A stretch of 64,000 nucleotides of DNA from Natrinema versiforme. GTDB taxonomy: Archaea; Halobacteriota; Halobacteria; Halobacteriales; Natrialbaceae. The notes under the pieces were generated by a model. It was given only the letters and a program-made list of their open reading frames with translations, searched no databases and was not told the DNA's origin. Below, piece by piece: positions 8,288 to 17,358 of the stretch (its first letter is position 1; every line of letters starts with the position of its first letter). The stretch lies in contig NZ_CP040330.1 of NCBI RefSeq assembly GCF_005576615.1, positions 2,480,001 to 2,544,000 of the forward strand, read 5' to 3'. Both the position numbers and the translations under genes were made by a program.

Positions 8288-10356
8288 GCCTGCAGACCGA
8301 CGACAGTGGCGGCTCGGGCATGTCGGCCAGTTCCGACGCGCTCGGCGATCGGTTCTACCCCCTCTACGATCGACTGTTCGGCGAGGATAGCGAGTTCGTC
8401 GGCGACGTCGAGACGAAACTGGCCCAGGCCCGGATGACGGATACGGTCGAACTCTACCTCTCACGGGCGCTCGGGATCGGCTTTATCAGCGGGCTCAGTC
8501 TCTGGCTGATCGGCCTACTGCTCGGCTACGGCATCTTCGCCATCGGCCTCCTCTCGAACGAGGCGCTCATCGGCATCCCGGTCGGCCACGGGCTCTTCCT
8601 CGACATCATCGAGATGCTTCGCGTCCCGGCCGTCGTCTTCGTTACCGGGCTGGTATTCGGGTCGATCGGCTTTGCGATCGGGTTCGGATCGATGGTCGCG
8701 ATCCCCTACTCGCGCGCCTCGACCCGCAAGCGCGAGATCAACATGCTCCTGACCGACTCGGTCTCGTTCATGTACGCCCTGTCGGTCGGGGGGTTGAACC
8801 AACTCGAGATCATCGAGGCGATGGCTGAGGCCGACGACACCTACGGTGAGGTCGCAAACGAGTTCCAGAGCATCGTCAAGGAGACCGAATACTTCGACAT
8901 CGACTACCGAACTGCGATCCGAAAGCAGGCGCTGGAAACGCCGAGCGACGACCTCTCGCAGTTCCTGACCGACATGCTCTCGATCGTCAACAGCGGTGGC
9001 GACATGGAGAGCTTCCTGCAGGACAAGAAAGAAAAGCACATGCGAACCGCAAAGCAGGAACAGGAACTCACCCTCGAGACGCTCGAGTTGTTCGGCGAGA
9101 TGTACATGACGCTGTCCCTGTTCCCGCTGCTTCTGATCATCATCATGGTCGTCATGAAGATGATTCCGGACGCGACCGTGACGGACAACATGCTCTACAT
9201 GGTCGTCTACGGACTCATTCCGATGATCGGCGTCGCTTTCATCGTGCTCGTCTCGACGGTCAAACACGACGAGCCCGGTGACGGCTTCCTCTCGATGGGA
9301 GATACCGATCAGCGGACCGAAACGGGGCAGGACGACGGGCTGTTGAGCCTCGGACTCGTCGAGCAGTTCACCGGCGAGCACAGCGTCTTCGACCGGATCA
9401 AGAACCGCGAGGGGACCTACGAGACGATGGAAGTCCTGCGCAAGCCCCATCTCTTCTTCCGCGACAATCCGTTGATCACCCTCGCGCTAACTGTCCCCCT
9501 GACACTGGTCATCGTCGTCACGGCCGTAGTCAACGGCGCAGCGCCGCTGTCGTGGGCGGAACTCCTCGACAAACCGATCTGGGGGACGTTCCTCTACATC
9601 TACCTGCCGCTGTATATCACCGCGATCCCCCTCGCGATCTTCCGGGAATGGAACGTTCGTCACCGGAATTCCGTCGTCAACAAACTCTCCGAGGACCTCC
9701 GCAAACTCTCGAGTTCGAACGACACCGGACTGACGCTACTCGAGTCATTCAAGGCCGTCTCCGATACCACGAACGGCAAACTGGCCCGCGAGTTCGAGAT
9801 GATGCACACGAAGGTCAACTACGGGATGAGCCTCAAGGAGGCGCTCATCGAGTTCAACAACAAGTACCACATTCCGCGACTCGCTCGGACGACGCGTCTG
9901 ATTACCGAAGCACAGGAGGCGTCGAACCAGATTTCGGACGTGCTCCGAACGGCTGCGACCGCGAGCGAGAACCACGACGATATCGAGCGCGAGCGGAAAT
10001 CCCGAACGCGGATGCAGATCGTGATCATCATCATGACGTTCATGACGGTACTCGCGGTGATTGCGATCCTCAAAACGCAGTTCATCGATACGATGGCCGG
10101 CCTCAACGCCGGCGGGAGCGGTGCCGAGGCCGGTGGATCCAGTGCCGGTGGCGGGGGCGCAACGAGCGGGGCGAACCTCAGCGAGAACATCGACGTCGAC
10201 ATGCTCTCGGTGTTGTTCTTCCACGCGGTGACCTTACAGGCGATCATCTCGGGATTCATCTGCGGCTACATCCGAGATGCCGACCTGCTGAGCGGGTTGA
10301 AATACGCGGTCGGACTGTCGTCGATCGCACTCATCGGCTGGATGCTGGTGGCCTAA
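8284..10356 (+). CDS. Type II/IV secretion platform membrane protein (PilC3/FlaJ/TadC-like)
   Basis: A 690-residue membrane platform with two T2SSF modules, one near residues 155-300 and the other near residues 460-620, each beginning with a cytoplasmic helical domain. About nine hydrophobic helices are visible, for example SLFPLLLIIIMVVMKM and MQIVIIIMTFMTVLAVIAI. It pairs with the ATPase just upstream, overlapping by ATGA. A glycine/serine-rich loop (about residues 610-640) precedes the last helices. The double-module architecture is typical of haloarchaeal PilC proteins. It should sit in the cytoplasmic membrane and couple ATPase motion to pilin insertion. Confidence 0.88.
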   Translation: MSLQTDDSGGSGMSASSDALGDRFYPLYDRLFGEDSEFVGDVETKLAQARMTDTVELYLSRALGIGFISGLSLWLIGLLLGYGIFAIGLLSNEALIGIPVGHGLFLDIIEMLRVPAVVFVTGLVFGSIGFAIGFGSMVAIPYSRASTRKREINMLLTDSVSFMYALSVGGLNQLEIIEAMAEADDTYGEVANEFQSIVKETEYFDIDYRTAIRKQALETPSDDLSQFLTDMLSIVNSGGDMESFLQDKKEKHMRTAKQEQELTLETLELFGEMYMTLSLFPLLLIIIMVVMKMIPDATVTDNMLYMVVYGLIPMIGVAFIVLVSTVKHDEPGDGFLSMGDTDQRTETGQDDGLLSLGLVEQFTGEHSVFDRIKNREGTYETMEVLRKPHLFFRDNPLITLALTVPLTLVIVVTAVVNGAAPLSWAELLDKPIWGTFLYIYLPLYITAIPLAIFREWNVRHRNSVVNKLSEDLRKLSSSNDTGLTLLESFKAVSDTTNGKLAREFEMMHTKVNYGMSLKEALIEFNNKYHIPRLARTTRLITEAQEASNQISDVLRTAATASENHDDIERERKSRTRMQIVIIIMTFMTVLAVIAILKTQFIDTMAGLNAGGSGAEAGGSSAGGGGATSGANLSENIDVDMLSVLFFHAVTLQAIISGFICGYIRDADLLSGLKYAVGLSSIALIGWMLVA

Positions 10357-10357
10357 T

Positions 10358-10888
10358 ATGAGTCGCAAACGAACACGCAGGGGAGGAAAATCCCGGCGGC
10401 CGCGGACGATCTCGATCTCGCTGGATCGGCGGGGCCAGACTACGCAGGATTTCGCCATCGGTATCGGCGTCTTCCTGCTAGCGATCGCCTTCGTCTTCTC
10501 GTTTCTCCCGACGGTCGTGACGCCATTCGACTCGTCGATCAGTGGCGCGGAGACGGCACAAGCCGACCGGATTGCGGACCGAATCGTCCACAACACGTCG
10601 ACTGGATCGGGGAACGAAATCGATCCGACGGCATTCAACACGACGTATGCAAACGGGGATTTGACCGAGAATCTCAGCCTTCGCTCGAGCAATGGACATC
10701 AAATCGATAACGTGAATATCAGTATCGAGACGTTCGGTGACAGTGCCACGATCGATGAGCAGGCAAACCGGACATCCGGTGACGTGTACGACGAGCAGGC
10801 GGCAGCCAGTTCGGCACGTATCGTCACGATCAAAGACGGGTCCGGGAACTGCGACCCCGCCTGTCGACTCGTCGTGAGGGTGTGGTAA
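10358..10888 (+). CDS. Pilin-like protein of the pil operon (DUF7287-like)
   Basis: A 176-residue protein with a basic N-terminus, then RRGQTTQDFAIGIGVFLLAI, resembling an archaeal type III (prepilin) signal with processing after the Gly, followed by an extracellular domain. The start lies one base after the pilC stop. From memory it resembles the haloarchaeal DUF7287 family found after pilB/pilC genes; that name is unverified. It contains two Cys residues near the C-terminus (NCDPAC) that could form a disulfide outside the cell. It is probably a minor pilin or assembly factor. Confidence 0.7.
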   Translation: MSRKRTRRGGKSRRPRTISISLDRRGQTTQDFAIGIGVFLLAIAFVFSFLPTVVTPFDSSISGAETAQADRIADRIVHNTSTGSGNEIDPTAFNTTYANGDLTENLSLRSSNGHQIDNVNISIETFGDSATIDEQANRTSGDVYDEQAAASSARIVTIKDGSGNCDPACRLVVRVW

Positions 10889-10889
10889 T

Positions 10890-11528
10890 ATGCGTGGAAC
10901 CGACGACCGAACCGATACGGACCGCGGACAGGCCTACACCCTCGAGGGATTCATCAGCGCGCTGATCGTGTTGATGGCCGTCCTGTTCGCGCTGCAGTCG
11001 GCCGTGATCACGCCGACGACGGGTGGATTATCCGACCGGACGGTCCAGGCCCAGATTCAACAGGAGGCACAGGACGCGCTGATCGTCTCAAATCAGGACG
11101 GGAACCTCTCCGAGGTGACCCGAAACTGGGACCGAGAGGGCGGCTTCGAGAACGCGGAGCAGCCGCCGGCACCCGAGGAAGAGAATCAGACCTACTCGGT
11201 GAACCAGTTCGCGAACGAATCTACGCTGGGACACGTCCTCAAAGAACGGTTCAGTGAAAACGGCTGGAGTTATAACGTCGAGTTGCACCCGGAAGAGGGC
11301 GGGAAGCGAACGTTCGTCTATCAGGGCAGTCCCCCCTCGAGTGCGTTGACCGCGAGTTACACCGTCACGCTATACGACAACCAGACGGTAACCTCCGACT
11401 CGAACACCGACGAACTCCGGGACGCTGCCGAGGACGGAAACAATTACGAGATGATCCCACGGAAATATACAGATGACGATGAAACGCCGCTCTACAACGT
11501 CGTAGAGGTGCGGGTGATACTATGGTAA
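10890..11528 (+). CDS. Pilin-like protein of the pil operon (DUF7288-like)
   Basis: A 212-residue protein with a short acidic/basic N-terminus and DRGQAYTLEGFISALIVLMA, a type III signal-like helix, then a soluble extracellular domain with several N-x-T/S sequons (NQT, NES). It starts one base after the previous stop and overlaps the next gene by 7 bp, so it lies inside one transcript. It resembles the haloarchaeal DUF7288 family from memory. It is probably an exported minor pilin. Confidence 0.7.
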   Translation: MRGTDDRTDTDRGQAYTLEGFISALIVLMAVLFALQSAVITPTTGGLSDRTVQAQIQQEAQDALIVSNQDGNLSEVTRNWDREGGFENAEQPPAPEEENQTYSVNQFANESTLGHVLKERFSENGWSYNVELHPEEGGKRTFVYQGSPPSSALTASYTVTLYDNQTVTSDSNTDELRDAAEDGNNYEMIPRKYTDDDETPLYNVVEVRVILW

Positions 11529-11974
11529 CCCGACGACGCGAGCGCGCACAGGTGATCCTCATCGGCGCGGTTTCGCTCGCGTTCATCATTCTAGGCATCG
11601 TCGTCGTTTTCAACGGCGTTCTCTATACGGAGACGCTATCCTCCGGCGGGACGAGTCAGAGTGCGAGTGACGCCGACGTAATCGAACACGAGATTGACCA
11701 GAGCATCGGGTGTCTGCTCGTAGAGGTGGAAGACCAATCGGGTGCGAGTGACAACAGTACGTTAGAGGATCAGGCAGTAGCCAACATCTCGGCGTTCAAT
11801 ACGGCCTATCAGAACACGACGGCTCACTCGACACCGGCGGCCGTGAATATCAGGGACATCGAAGCGACCGCTAATAGCGATCCAACCTTGGAAAACGTCA
11901 ATGTAACCGTCGTGTACGACTCGAATTCGCTCAGCCACAGACGAGATCTGACCATCCAACCGAGGTGTCCCTGA
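11522..11974 (+). CDS. Pilin-like protein of the pil operon (DUF7261-like)
   Basis: A 150-residue protein starting RRRERAQVILIGAVSLAFII, another Arg-Ala-Gln junction into a single hydrophobic helix, then an extracellular domain rich in Asp/Ser/Asn with N-glycosylation sequons. It overlaps the preceding gene by 7 bp and ends one base before the next start. Two cysteines (one near residue 61 and one near the C-terminus) are visible. It resembles the DUF7261 family from memory. The likely role is minor pilin or tip component. Confidence 0.7.
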   Translation: MVTRRRERAQVILIGAVSLAFIILGIVVVFNGVLYTETLSSGGTSQSASDADVIEHEIDQSIGCLLVEVEDQSGASDNSTLEDQAVANISAFNTAYQNTTAHSTPAAVNIRDIEATANSDPTLENVNVTVVYDSNSLSHRRDLTIQPRCP

Positions 11975-11975
11975 C

Positions 11976-12458
11976 ATGCCCACGATCGGCCAGCAAAACG
12001 AGCGCGACCGCGCCGTGTCAATCACGCTCACTCACGTCCTCACGATCGGTATCACGACGATTCTCATCGCCATGCTGTTGACGGCATCAGGAACCATGCT
12101 CGAGTCAGAGACCGAACGCAGCGCCGACGCCTCGCTCGAGACGGTCGGCGAACGGATCGCCGACGAAATCGGCAACGTCGATCAGATCGCGAATGGAACC
12201 GACGATAGCGTGACTCTGACGACCGAGCATCCGCGGACGGTCGCGAGTTCTCGGTACACTATCGAATTACGAACCGACTGTGACGAGCCGCTGCTCGACG
12301 AAGTAGACTGTGTGACACTGACCGCGGAGGACACCGATGCCGTCGCTCACGTGCCGATCAAGACTGACGAAACTATCAGTGAGACGTCGGCGACCGGCGG
12401 CACGATCGAAATCGTCTACGAAAGCGATGAGATATCGATCAGGAGTCGATCCCGATGA
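11976..12458 (+). CDS. Pilin-like protein of the pil operon (DUF7266-like)
   Basis: A 160-residue protein beginning with polar residues and then DRAVSITLTHVLTIGITTIL, a type III signal-like helix related to the RAVS-type N-termini of archaeal pilins. The ectodomain is acidic and has a Cys pair (DCDEPLLDEVDC). It overlaps the next gene by ATGA. It resembles DUF7266 from memory. A pilin-like export route through PibD is inferred, not shown. Confidence 0.7.
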   Translation: MPTIGQQNERDRAVSITLTHVLTIGITTILIAMLLTASGTMLESETERSADASLETVGERIADEIGNVDQIANGTDDSVTLTTEHPRTVASSRYTIELRTDCDEPLLDEVDCVTLTAEDTDAVAHVPIKTDETISETSATGGTIEIVYESDEISIRSRSR

Positions 12459-13243
12459 GACGAACACAACCGATGACGGCTGCGTCAGAACAGCGCGGCG
12501 ATAGGGCAGTCTCCGACGTGCTCGCATTTATTCTCGTGTTCGCGATCATCCTCAGTTCCGTCACGTTGCTGTCGATGACCGGACTCCAGGCGATGCGAGA
12601 CTATCAGGAGGCCGAACAACTGCAAAACGCCGAACGGGCGATGGAGGCGCTCGCCGTAAACTTCAACGACGTCATCAGATACGATGGAATCGAGCAACGC
12701 TACGGCGAACTCGCGTTGCGTGAGGGGACGGTCAGGACCGGCGATAGCGGAACGACGTTGACGATCTCGATCGATGGGGATCCGATAGACGATGCTCGGT
12801 TCGACGGGTACGGAGACGGGGCCGGGGCCACCATTGACCTCGGCGAATTCACGTACACGTCCGAGGGAGATCGAATCGCCTACGAGGGCGGCGGCCTCGT
12901 CCGGAGCGACGAGTCGGAGTCCTGGAGCCTTGTCAGCAAACGACCGCAGTTGCGATGCGGTGACGAAACGGCGGTTATCTCGCTCGTCAGGGTCTCGGCG
13001 GATGACCGATCGATACAGAGCAGTGACGGGCTCGGGTTCACGATGTCCGTCGAAGATCGTAGTAGTAAGGTCTACAATGAGACGAGCGACGTGGATATCT
13101 CCGTCGAAGAAAGCGATTACGATGATGCGTGGAGTTCGACGCTCGACAGTGGAAACTGGGATGCGGGAACGTGCGACGTCGGCGATGCCGGTGATCCCGG
13201 TCGCGTCGTCGTGACGCTGGTCGATGTCGACATCAAGTACTGA
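12455..13243 (+). CDS. Pilin-like protein of the pil operon (DUF7289-like)
   Basis: A 262-residue protein, the last and largest of the five. The N-terminus GDRAVSDVLAFILVFAIILS matches the archaeal pilin type III signal (charged, Ala, Val, then a hydrophobic helix). A heptad-like helix (EAEQLQNAERAMEALAVNFN) and a beta-rich ectodomain follow. It starts inside the previous stop (ATGA) and ends 20 bp before a convergent gene. It resembles DUF7289 from memory. An internal ATG 18 bp downstream is an alternative start. Confidence 0.7.
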   Translation: MRRTQPMTAASEQRGDRAVSDVLAFILVFAIILSSVTLLSMTGLQAMRDYQEAEQLQNAERAMEALAVNFNDVIRYDGIEQRYGELALREGTVRTGDSGTTLTISIDGDPIDDARFDGYGDGAGATIDLGEFTYTSEGDRIAYEGGGLVRSDESESWSLVSKRPQLRCGDETAVISLVRVSADDRSIQSSDGLGFTMSVEDRSSKVYNETSDVDISVEESDYDDAWSSTLDSGNWDAGTCDVGDAGDPGRVVVTLVDVDIKY

Positions 13244-13263
13244 TCGGATCGGCCGACTCCCGA

Positions 13264-14586
13264 TTACTCTTTCTCCCAATCACCGGTCAGCATCGCCCGC
13301 AAACCAGCGCGAGCGGCCAGCGCCTCGACTCGAGCCGCCAGCTCGTCGACATTACCCGCAGTCGCGAGATAGAGGCCGTTCGAGAGCTGTGTCGACGCGG
13401 CCATCGGCGAGCCGTCGGCGTGAGTGGGCTCGGCGTTCAGGACCGTGTCGTCGGCGTCGTCGGGACTCCACGGAACCTCGACCCCGGAGAGGCCGCGTTC
13501 GAAGAGGTATTCGGCGGTTTCCACGAGCGCTCCCTCAGCTGTCGAGTGGCCGATCGCACCGATCGAGCCGCGCTCGTTGAAGAACCGAACGACGTATTCG
13601 CCGTCCGTCCTCGCCGTGGCGCTTCCGTCGTCACCCTCGGCGTCCGTCTCGGTGTCGGTAGCCGATCGCGTCTGTCCGTCGTCTCGAGCGGCGGACGCTG
13701 ATTCATCGTTCGGTTCGGACCCGGTCGTATCGTCCGTGTCCGGTTCGGCAGCGGCATCCGTGCTCGAGCCCGCAACGTGTTCCGGATCCACCGTCGCGTC
13801 CGTACCGGCCTCGGAACTGCCGTCGCTATCGGGCTCGGACCCGTTCGTTCCGGACCGGGGGGCGGGGTCGCTGCCGGCGGTCGTCGGCGTTCCGTCGTCA
13901 GTGATCGCCGATTCGCTGAACCGAATCGAGACATCCGACGCGGTGTCCCGGCCGTTCGGATCGTCCTCGGCGAACGCGACGACGAGCCGGTCGAGGAACC
14001 GGTCGGCCGCGGATTCGAACTCGTCGGCGTAGACGTCGCCCTGAACGGTGGCCGCCGCGAGCCGATCGACGATCGAGTCGACGAGTTGCGGTCGCTCGAC
14101 GGCGAGCTGTCTGGCGACGTGGGTTCTGGCGTGTTGCTCGAGCCGACGGTCGAGGGTCTCCCTCGAGTAGTTGTCGAGGGCCGATTCGCTATCGGCGAGT
14201 TCGGAGAGCCTGAGCGCGCGGTACTCGACGTCGGTCGTGCCCGCGAGCAGGAGGTACTCGCGGCCGTTCGTGTAGATCGCGCGGTCGACGCCCGTCCAGG
14301 CCATCGCTTTCCGGAGCGCGTTCGCTCGGGATTCGTCGAGCGAGTCGTCGTAGGTTTCGACGGCGACGAACAGCGCCGGAACCGAATCGATCGACGGCAC
14401 GTACTCGAGCCGAGTACCATCGACGGAGCGGTCCGTGACACACGAGTCGGCACGGCAGCCCCAGCCGAGCGTCTCGAGGAAGGGTTCGACGAGCGAGGTC
14501 CGGGTCTCCCGGCGGGAGGTCGGCGGCGCGGCGTCGACCAGTGCCCCGACGCGGGCGACGAACGATCGGAGGTCGGGCGAAGGCAT
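13264..14586 (-). CDS. HsdR N-terminal-like (PD-(D/E)XK fold) protein with acidic linker, probably not a nuclease
   Basis: A 440-residue cytoplasmic protein between the pil and che loci. The first 180 residues resemble the type I restriction HsdR N-terminal fold: ETRTSLVEPFLETLGWG, then LEYVPSIDSVPALFVAVETY and GVDRAIYTNGREYLLLAG. The usual catalytic D...ExK is not intact here; the positions read LEY and VET, with no lysine. About 100 residues of Asp/Ser/Thr/Glu-rich low complexity follow (about residues 210-310). The end is a small conserved-looking domain (YVVRFFNERGSIGAIGHSTA to the end). No methylase or specificity subunit is nearby, so it is not a restriction system. The function is unknown; a nucleic-acid or protein binding role is possible. 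Confidence 0.65.
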   Translation of the reverse strand: MPSPDLRSFVARVGALVDAAPPTSRRETRTSLVEPFLETLGWGCRADSCVTDRSVDGTRLEYVPSIDSVPALFVAVETYDDSLDESRANALRKAMAWTGVDRAIYTNGREYLLLAGTTDVEYRALRLSELADSESALDNYSRETLDRRLEQHARTHVARQLAVERPQLVDSIVDRLAAATVQGDVYADEFESAADRFLDRLVVAFAEDDPNGRDTASDVSIRFSESAITDDGTPTTAGSDPAPRSGTNGSEPDSDGSSEAGTDATVDPEHVAGSSTDAAAEPDTDDTTGSEPNDESASAARDDGQTRSATDTETDAEGDDGSATARTDGEYVVRFFNERGSIGAIGHSTAEGALVETAEYLFERGLSGVEVPWSPDDADDTVLNAEPTHADGSPMAASTQLSNGLYLATAGNVDELAARVEALAARAGLRAMLTGDWEKE

Positions 14587-14699
14587 CCGTCGGGAGTATA
14601 CGGCGGACCGTCATGTAACGAGTGGTTGTCTTCCAGTCTGCGAACAGGACCGCGTGATCAGTTTGGAACTGGGGCCCACCCAAGGCGTCCCGCCGTCGG

Positions 14700-15581
14700 T
14701 TACCGCTCTCGCTGGTAGATCCGCAAGCGGGCCTCGCGGACGGCGAAGGACGACTGGAGGTTGGGCGGAATCGTCTCGGCCTTGCCGATGACGAGGTAGC
14801 CGTCCGTTCGAAGCGAGCGGGCGATCGTCTCGAGCATCGGCCGTTTGTACGCGTTGTCGATGTAGATGAACAGGTTGCGACAGATGACGAGGTCGAATCC
14901 CGACTTCGGTTCGTCGTTGATCAGGTCGTGGCGCTGAAAGCGGACGTTTCGTCGTACGTCGTCACCGATCCGATAGGTTCGGCCGTCGACGTCGACGTAC
15001 TGCCGGTAGTCGTCGAGAAAGGAGAGCTGCTCGTCCAGATCGATCGTTCTCGATTCCTCGTAAACCCCCGCTTGAGCCGTCTCGAGTGCGGGTGTGCTGA
15101 TGTCGGTTCCGAGGACGTAGACGCTGGATTCGTCGATCTCCGGATCGTCGCGAGCGAGCATCGCGAGCGAGTACGGCTCCCGGCCGTCGGCACACGCGGC
15201 GCTCCAGATCCGGACGGTGGCACTGTTTTTGGACAGTTTGCGGAGGATAGTTCGAATCCCCGACCAGACATCGGGGTTCCGAAAGAAGCCGGTGACGTTG
15301 ATGCTCAACGCCTCGAGTAGCGCCTCCTGCTCGGCCGGATCGGCTCGCAGTTTCTCGAAGTACGCGCCGTAGGTGTCACGCTGCGTGCGCCGCATTCGCG
15401 AGGAGACGCGTCGGTCGAGATAGCTGTCGTTGTAGTGGCTCGTCGCGAACGCCAGTTCGTCCTCGACGAACGCGAGAAGGTCGGCGAAGACATCGTCATC
15501 GCCGCTGGGCGCATCGCTCCCGCTGTTGGTGGTGTGGTCGTCGGGATCGATTCCGGTGTCACCAGCACCGTCGCCGATCAC
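14700..15581 (-). CDS. cheR: Chemotaxis methyltransferase CheR
   Basis: A 293-residue S-adenosylmethionine-dependent glutamate methyltransferase that adapts transducers. After an acidic N-terminal extension of about 35 residues come the CheR N-domain (YLDRRVSSRMRRTQRDTYGA) and the catalytic domain with FFRNPDVW, the SAM loop IWSAACADGREPYSLAML, GTDIS and DLVICRNLFIYID. The start is a GTG overlapping the cheD stop (GTGA). It is the last gene of the che operon. The length is normal once the acidic extension is removed. Confidence 0.93.
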   Translation of the reverse strand: MIGDGAGDTGIDPDDHTTNSGSDAPSGDDDVFADLLAFVEDELAFATSHYNDSYLDRRVSSRMRRTQRDTYGAYFEKLRADPAEQEALLEALSINVTGFFRNPDVWSGIRTILRKLSKNSATVRIWSAACADGREPYSLAMLARDDPEIDESSVYVLGTDISTPALETAQAGVYEESRTIDLDEQLSFLDDYRQYVDVDGRTYRIGDDVRRNVRFQRHDLINDEPKSGFDLVICRNLFIYIDNAYKRPMLETIARSLRTDGYLVIGKAETIPPNLQSSFAVREARLRIYQRER

Positions 15582-16093
15582 AATTCCGTCACTCCGTTGT
15601 CCCCGTCGGACGTCTTCACGGTGAGTATTCCCGTGCCCGGCGTGAACTCGACGGTCCGGCCGTATTCGCCGCCGACGTCTTCCGCCTCGAGGGGCACACC
15701 GAGTTTCTCGAGTTCCGCCTTCGCGGCGACGATGTTGCGCTGCCCGACGCCGTCGCCGAAGCTCTCGAACTCGAACATATCGCTACCGCCGGCCATCTTC
15801 GCTTCGACGGCGGTGTAGTTGGCTCCCCGCTCGACCATTCGGCGGAGGAGCGCTCGGATCGCCGTATCGGCGTACTTGCCGGGTTTGCGATCGCTGTTGT
15901 CCGCGTCGTCGCCGTCGGGCAACATGACGTGTGCTAACCCCCCGATTCCGGTGTTCGGATCGTACAGCGCGATGGCGAGACACGAGCCGAGCCCGTAGGA
16001 TTTGAGCGTGTCGTCGCCGTCACTGACGACCAGTTCCGAGATGCCGACCTGGACCGGCGTCGGTGCGCCCGGTTCGGTGCCGTAGGTTTTCAT
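15578..16093 (-). CDS. cheD: Chemoreceptor glutamine deamidase CheD
   Basis: A 171-residue deamidase with the catalytic Cys in LKSYGLGSCLAIALYD and the His in GGLAHVMLP, both in the expected spacing, plus the conserved AKMAGGSDMF. In archaea CheD deamidates transducers and binds CheC, and the gene for CheC lies immediately upstream with an ATGA overlap. It is fully intact. Confidence 0.94.
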   Translation of the reverse strand: MKTYGTEPGAPTPVQVGISELVVSDGDDTLKSYGLGSCLAIALYDPNTGIGGLAHVMLPDGDDADNSDRKPGKYADTAIRALLRRMVERGANYTAVEAKMAGGSDMFEFESFGDGVGQRNIVAAKAELEKLGVPLEAEDVGGEYGRTVEFTPGTGILTVKTSDGDNGVTEL

Positions 16094-17358
16094 GCGTTAT
16101 CGACTTCCTGGAACTCCGCCGTCGTCGGGGCCTCCTCGATCCGATCGACGTCTAAGTTGTTCAGCGCTCGCTCGAGGTCCGATTCGTCGGGGATCGCGTA
16201 CACTTCGCAGTCGAACTCGCGGCCGTCGGCCATGACGACCGTGTCGAAGACGAACGCGAAGTCCTGGTTTTCCCCGAGTTGGATGATCACCGGATCGACA
16301 GCCGCAGCGCCGATATCGTGGATGAACTCCGGCGTCGAGTGGTCGATCGTCGTATCGAGGACGTTCGCCCAGCCGTCGAGGAAGCCGCTGGCCATGATGT
16401 TACCCAGCTCTTTGATCGCGCTGGTTCCCATCTCCCCGAAGCCGTCCTCGTCGACCTCCATGGGGACCATCGCGTCGACGATTTCGTGAGCGGACTCCTC
16501 GTCGAATAAGAAGAGGAGATAGCCGCTCGGCATCCCGTCGAACTCGAAGGCGACGCCGACGAGTTTCTCGTCGGCGACCTGTTCGGGAATCGCCTCGAGC
16601 GAGACGAAGTTCAGCCGGCGGATATCGATGCTGGTGTCGATGCCGGTCAGCGTCGTCGCCGTCTTGGCGACCTCTTCGGCACCGCGTTCGGCCATTCGGT
16701 CGAAGCCGTCGAGTTTGTCGTACTCGATGCCCCCGCTCGTGCGCAGGCGCTCCAAGAGCTTCGACATCGACTCGCGTTTCGGGAAGAGGTAGTGGCTGAA
16801 GCCGACCTCGGTGCCGACGGTTTCGATCCGGCTCTGGAAGAGCAAGGCGAGGTCGTCGTCGGCCGGTGCCTCGTCGATATCGCCGAAAAAGGGCTCGGCG
16901 GTCTGGCCCTCGACGAACTCGGGCGTCGAGACGTCGATGACGGTCTCCAAGACGTCGGCCCAGCCGTCGATGAAGCCGCTGTTCATGATGTGACCAACTT
17001 CCGTCGCGGCGCTTTCGGTCATCTCGTCGAAGCCGTCGATTTCGCTGACGTCGGCGTCGACATCCGCGTTGGGGCCGGCCTCGGCCAGCAGCGTTTCGAC
17101 GATCCGGAGCGCGTTCTTCCGGTCGAAAACGACGACCGAGTAGCCTTCGATCCCGCCGGTCAACTTGACGCGAACGCCGACTTTCTCCGTCGAATCCTCG
17201 AAGTCGCGCTGGATCTCCTGTCCCCGCATGAAGTTGAGTTTCGTCACGCCGACCTGCGTCTCGACGCCCAGCATGTGTGTGAGTCGGCCCGCCGCTAATC
17301 CGGCCCCCTCTCGAGCCATTCGGTAGAACGTGCCGAGTGCGTTGACGTCGAGTTTCAT
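16090..17358 (-). CDS. cheC: Two-module CheC-type phosphatase/adaptation protein
   Basis: A 422-residue protein built from two consecutive CheC modules (about residues 1-195 and 205-405). The phosphatase signature is S-x3-E-x2-N. In the second module it is canonical (SAIKELGN); in the first it reads SAATEVGH, with His replacing Asn. The first-half motif of each module is also degenerate. It would dephosphorylate CheY-P or bind CheD. It lies between the single-module cheC and cheD with ATGA overlaps on both sides. A second, long CheC next to a short one is known in haloarchaea. Confidence 0.9.
   Translation of the reverse strand: MKLDVNALGTFYRMAREGAGLAAGRLTHMLGVETQVGVTKLNFMRGQEIQRDFEDSTEKVGVRVKLTGGIEGYSVVVFDRKNALRIVETLLAEAGPNADVDADVSEIDGFDEMTESAATEVGHIMNSGFIDGWADVLETVIDVSTPEFVEGQTAEPFFGDIDEAPADDDLALLFQSRIETVGTEVGFSHYLFPKRESMSKLLERLRTSGGIEYDKLDGFDRMAERGAEEVAKTATTLTGIDTSIDIRRLNFVSLEAIPEQVADEKLVGVAFEFDGMPSGYLLFLFDEESAHEIVDAMVPMEVDEDGFGEMGTSAIKELGNIMASGFLDGWANVLDTTIDHSTPEFIHDIGAAAVDPVIIQLGENQDFAFVFDTVVMADGREFDCEVYAIPDESDLERALNNLDVDRIEEAPTTAEFQEVDNA

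Noticed and set aside
4247-10356. Archaellum motor genes arlI/arlJ
   Set aside because: The ATPase and membrane protein are far longer than ArlI/ArlJ, have the double-T2SSF PilC layout, and are followed by pilin-like genes rather than arl genes.
13264-14586. Restriction-modification system
   Set aside because: Only an HsdR_N-like domain is present, its catalytic Lys is missing, and there is no helicase, methylase or specificity gene.
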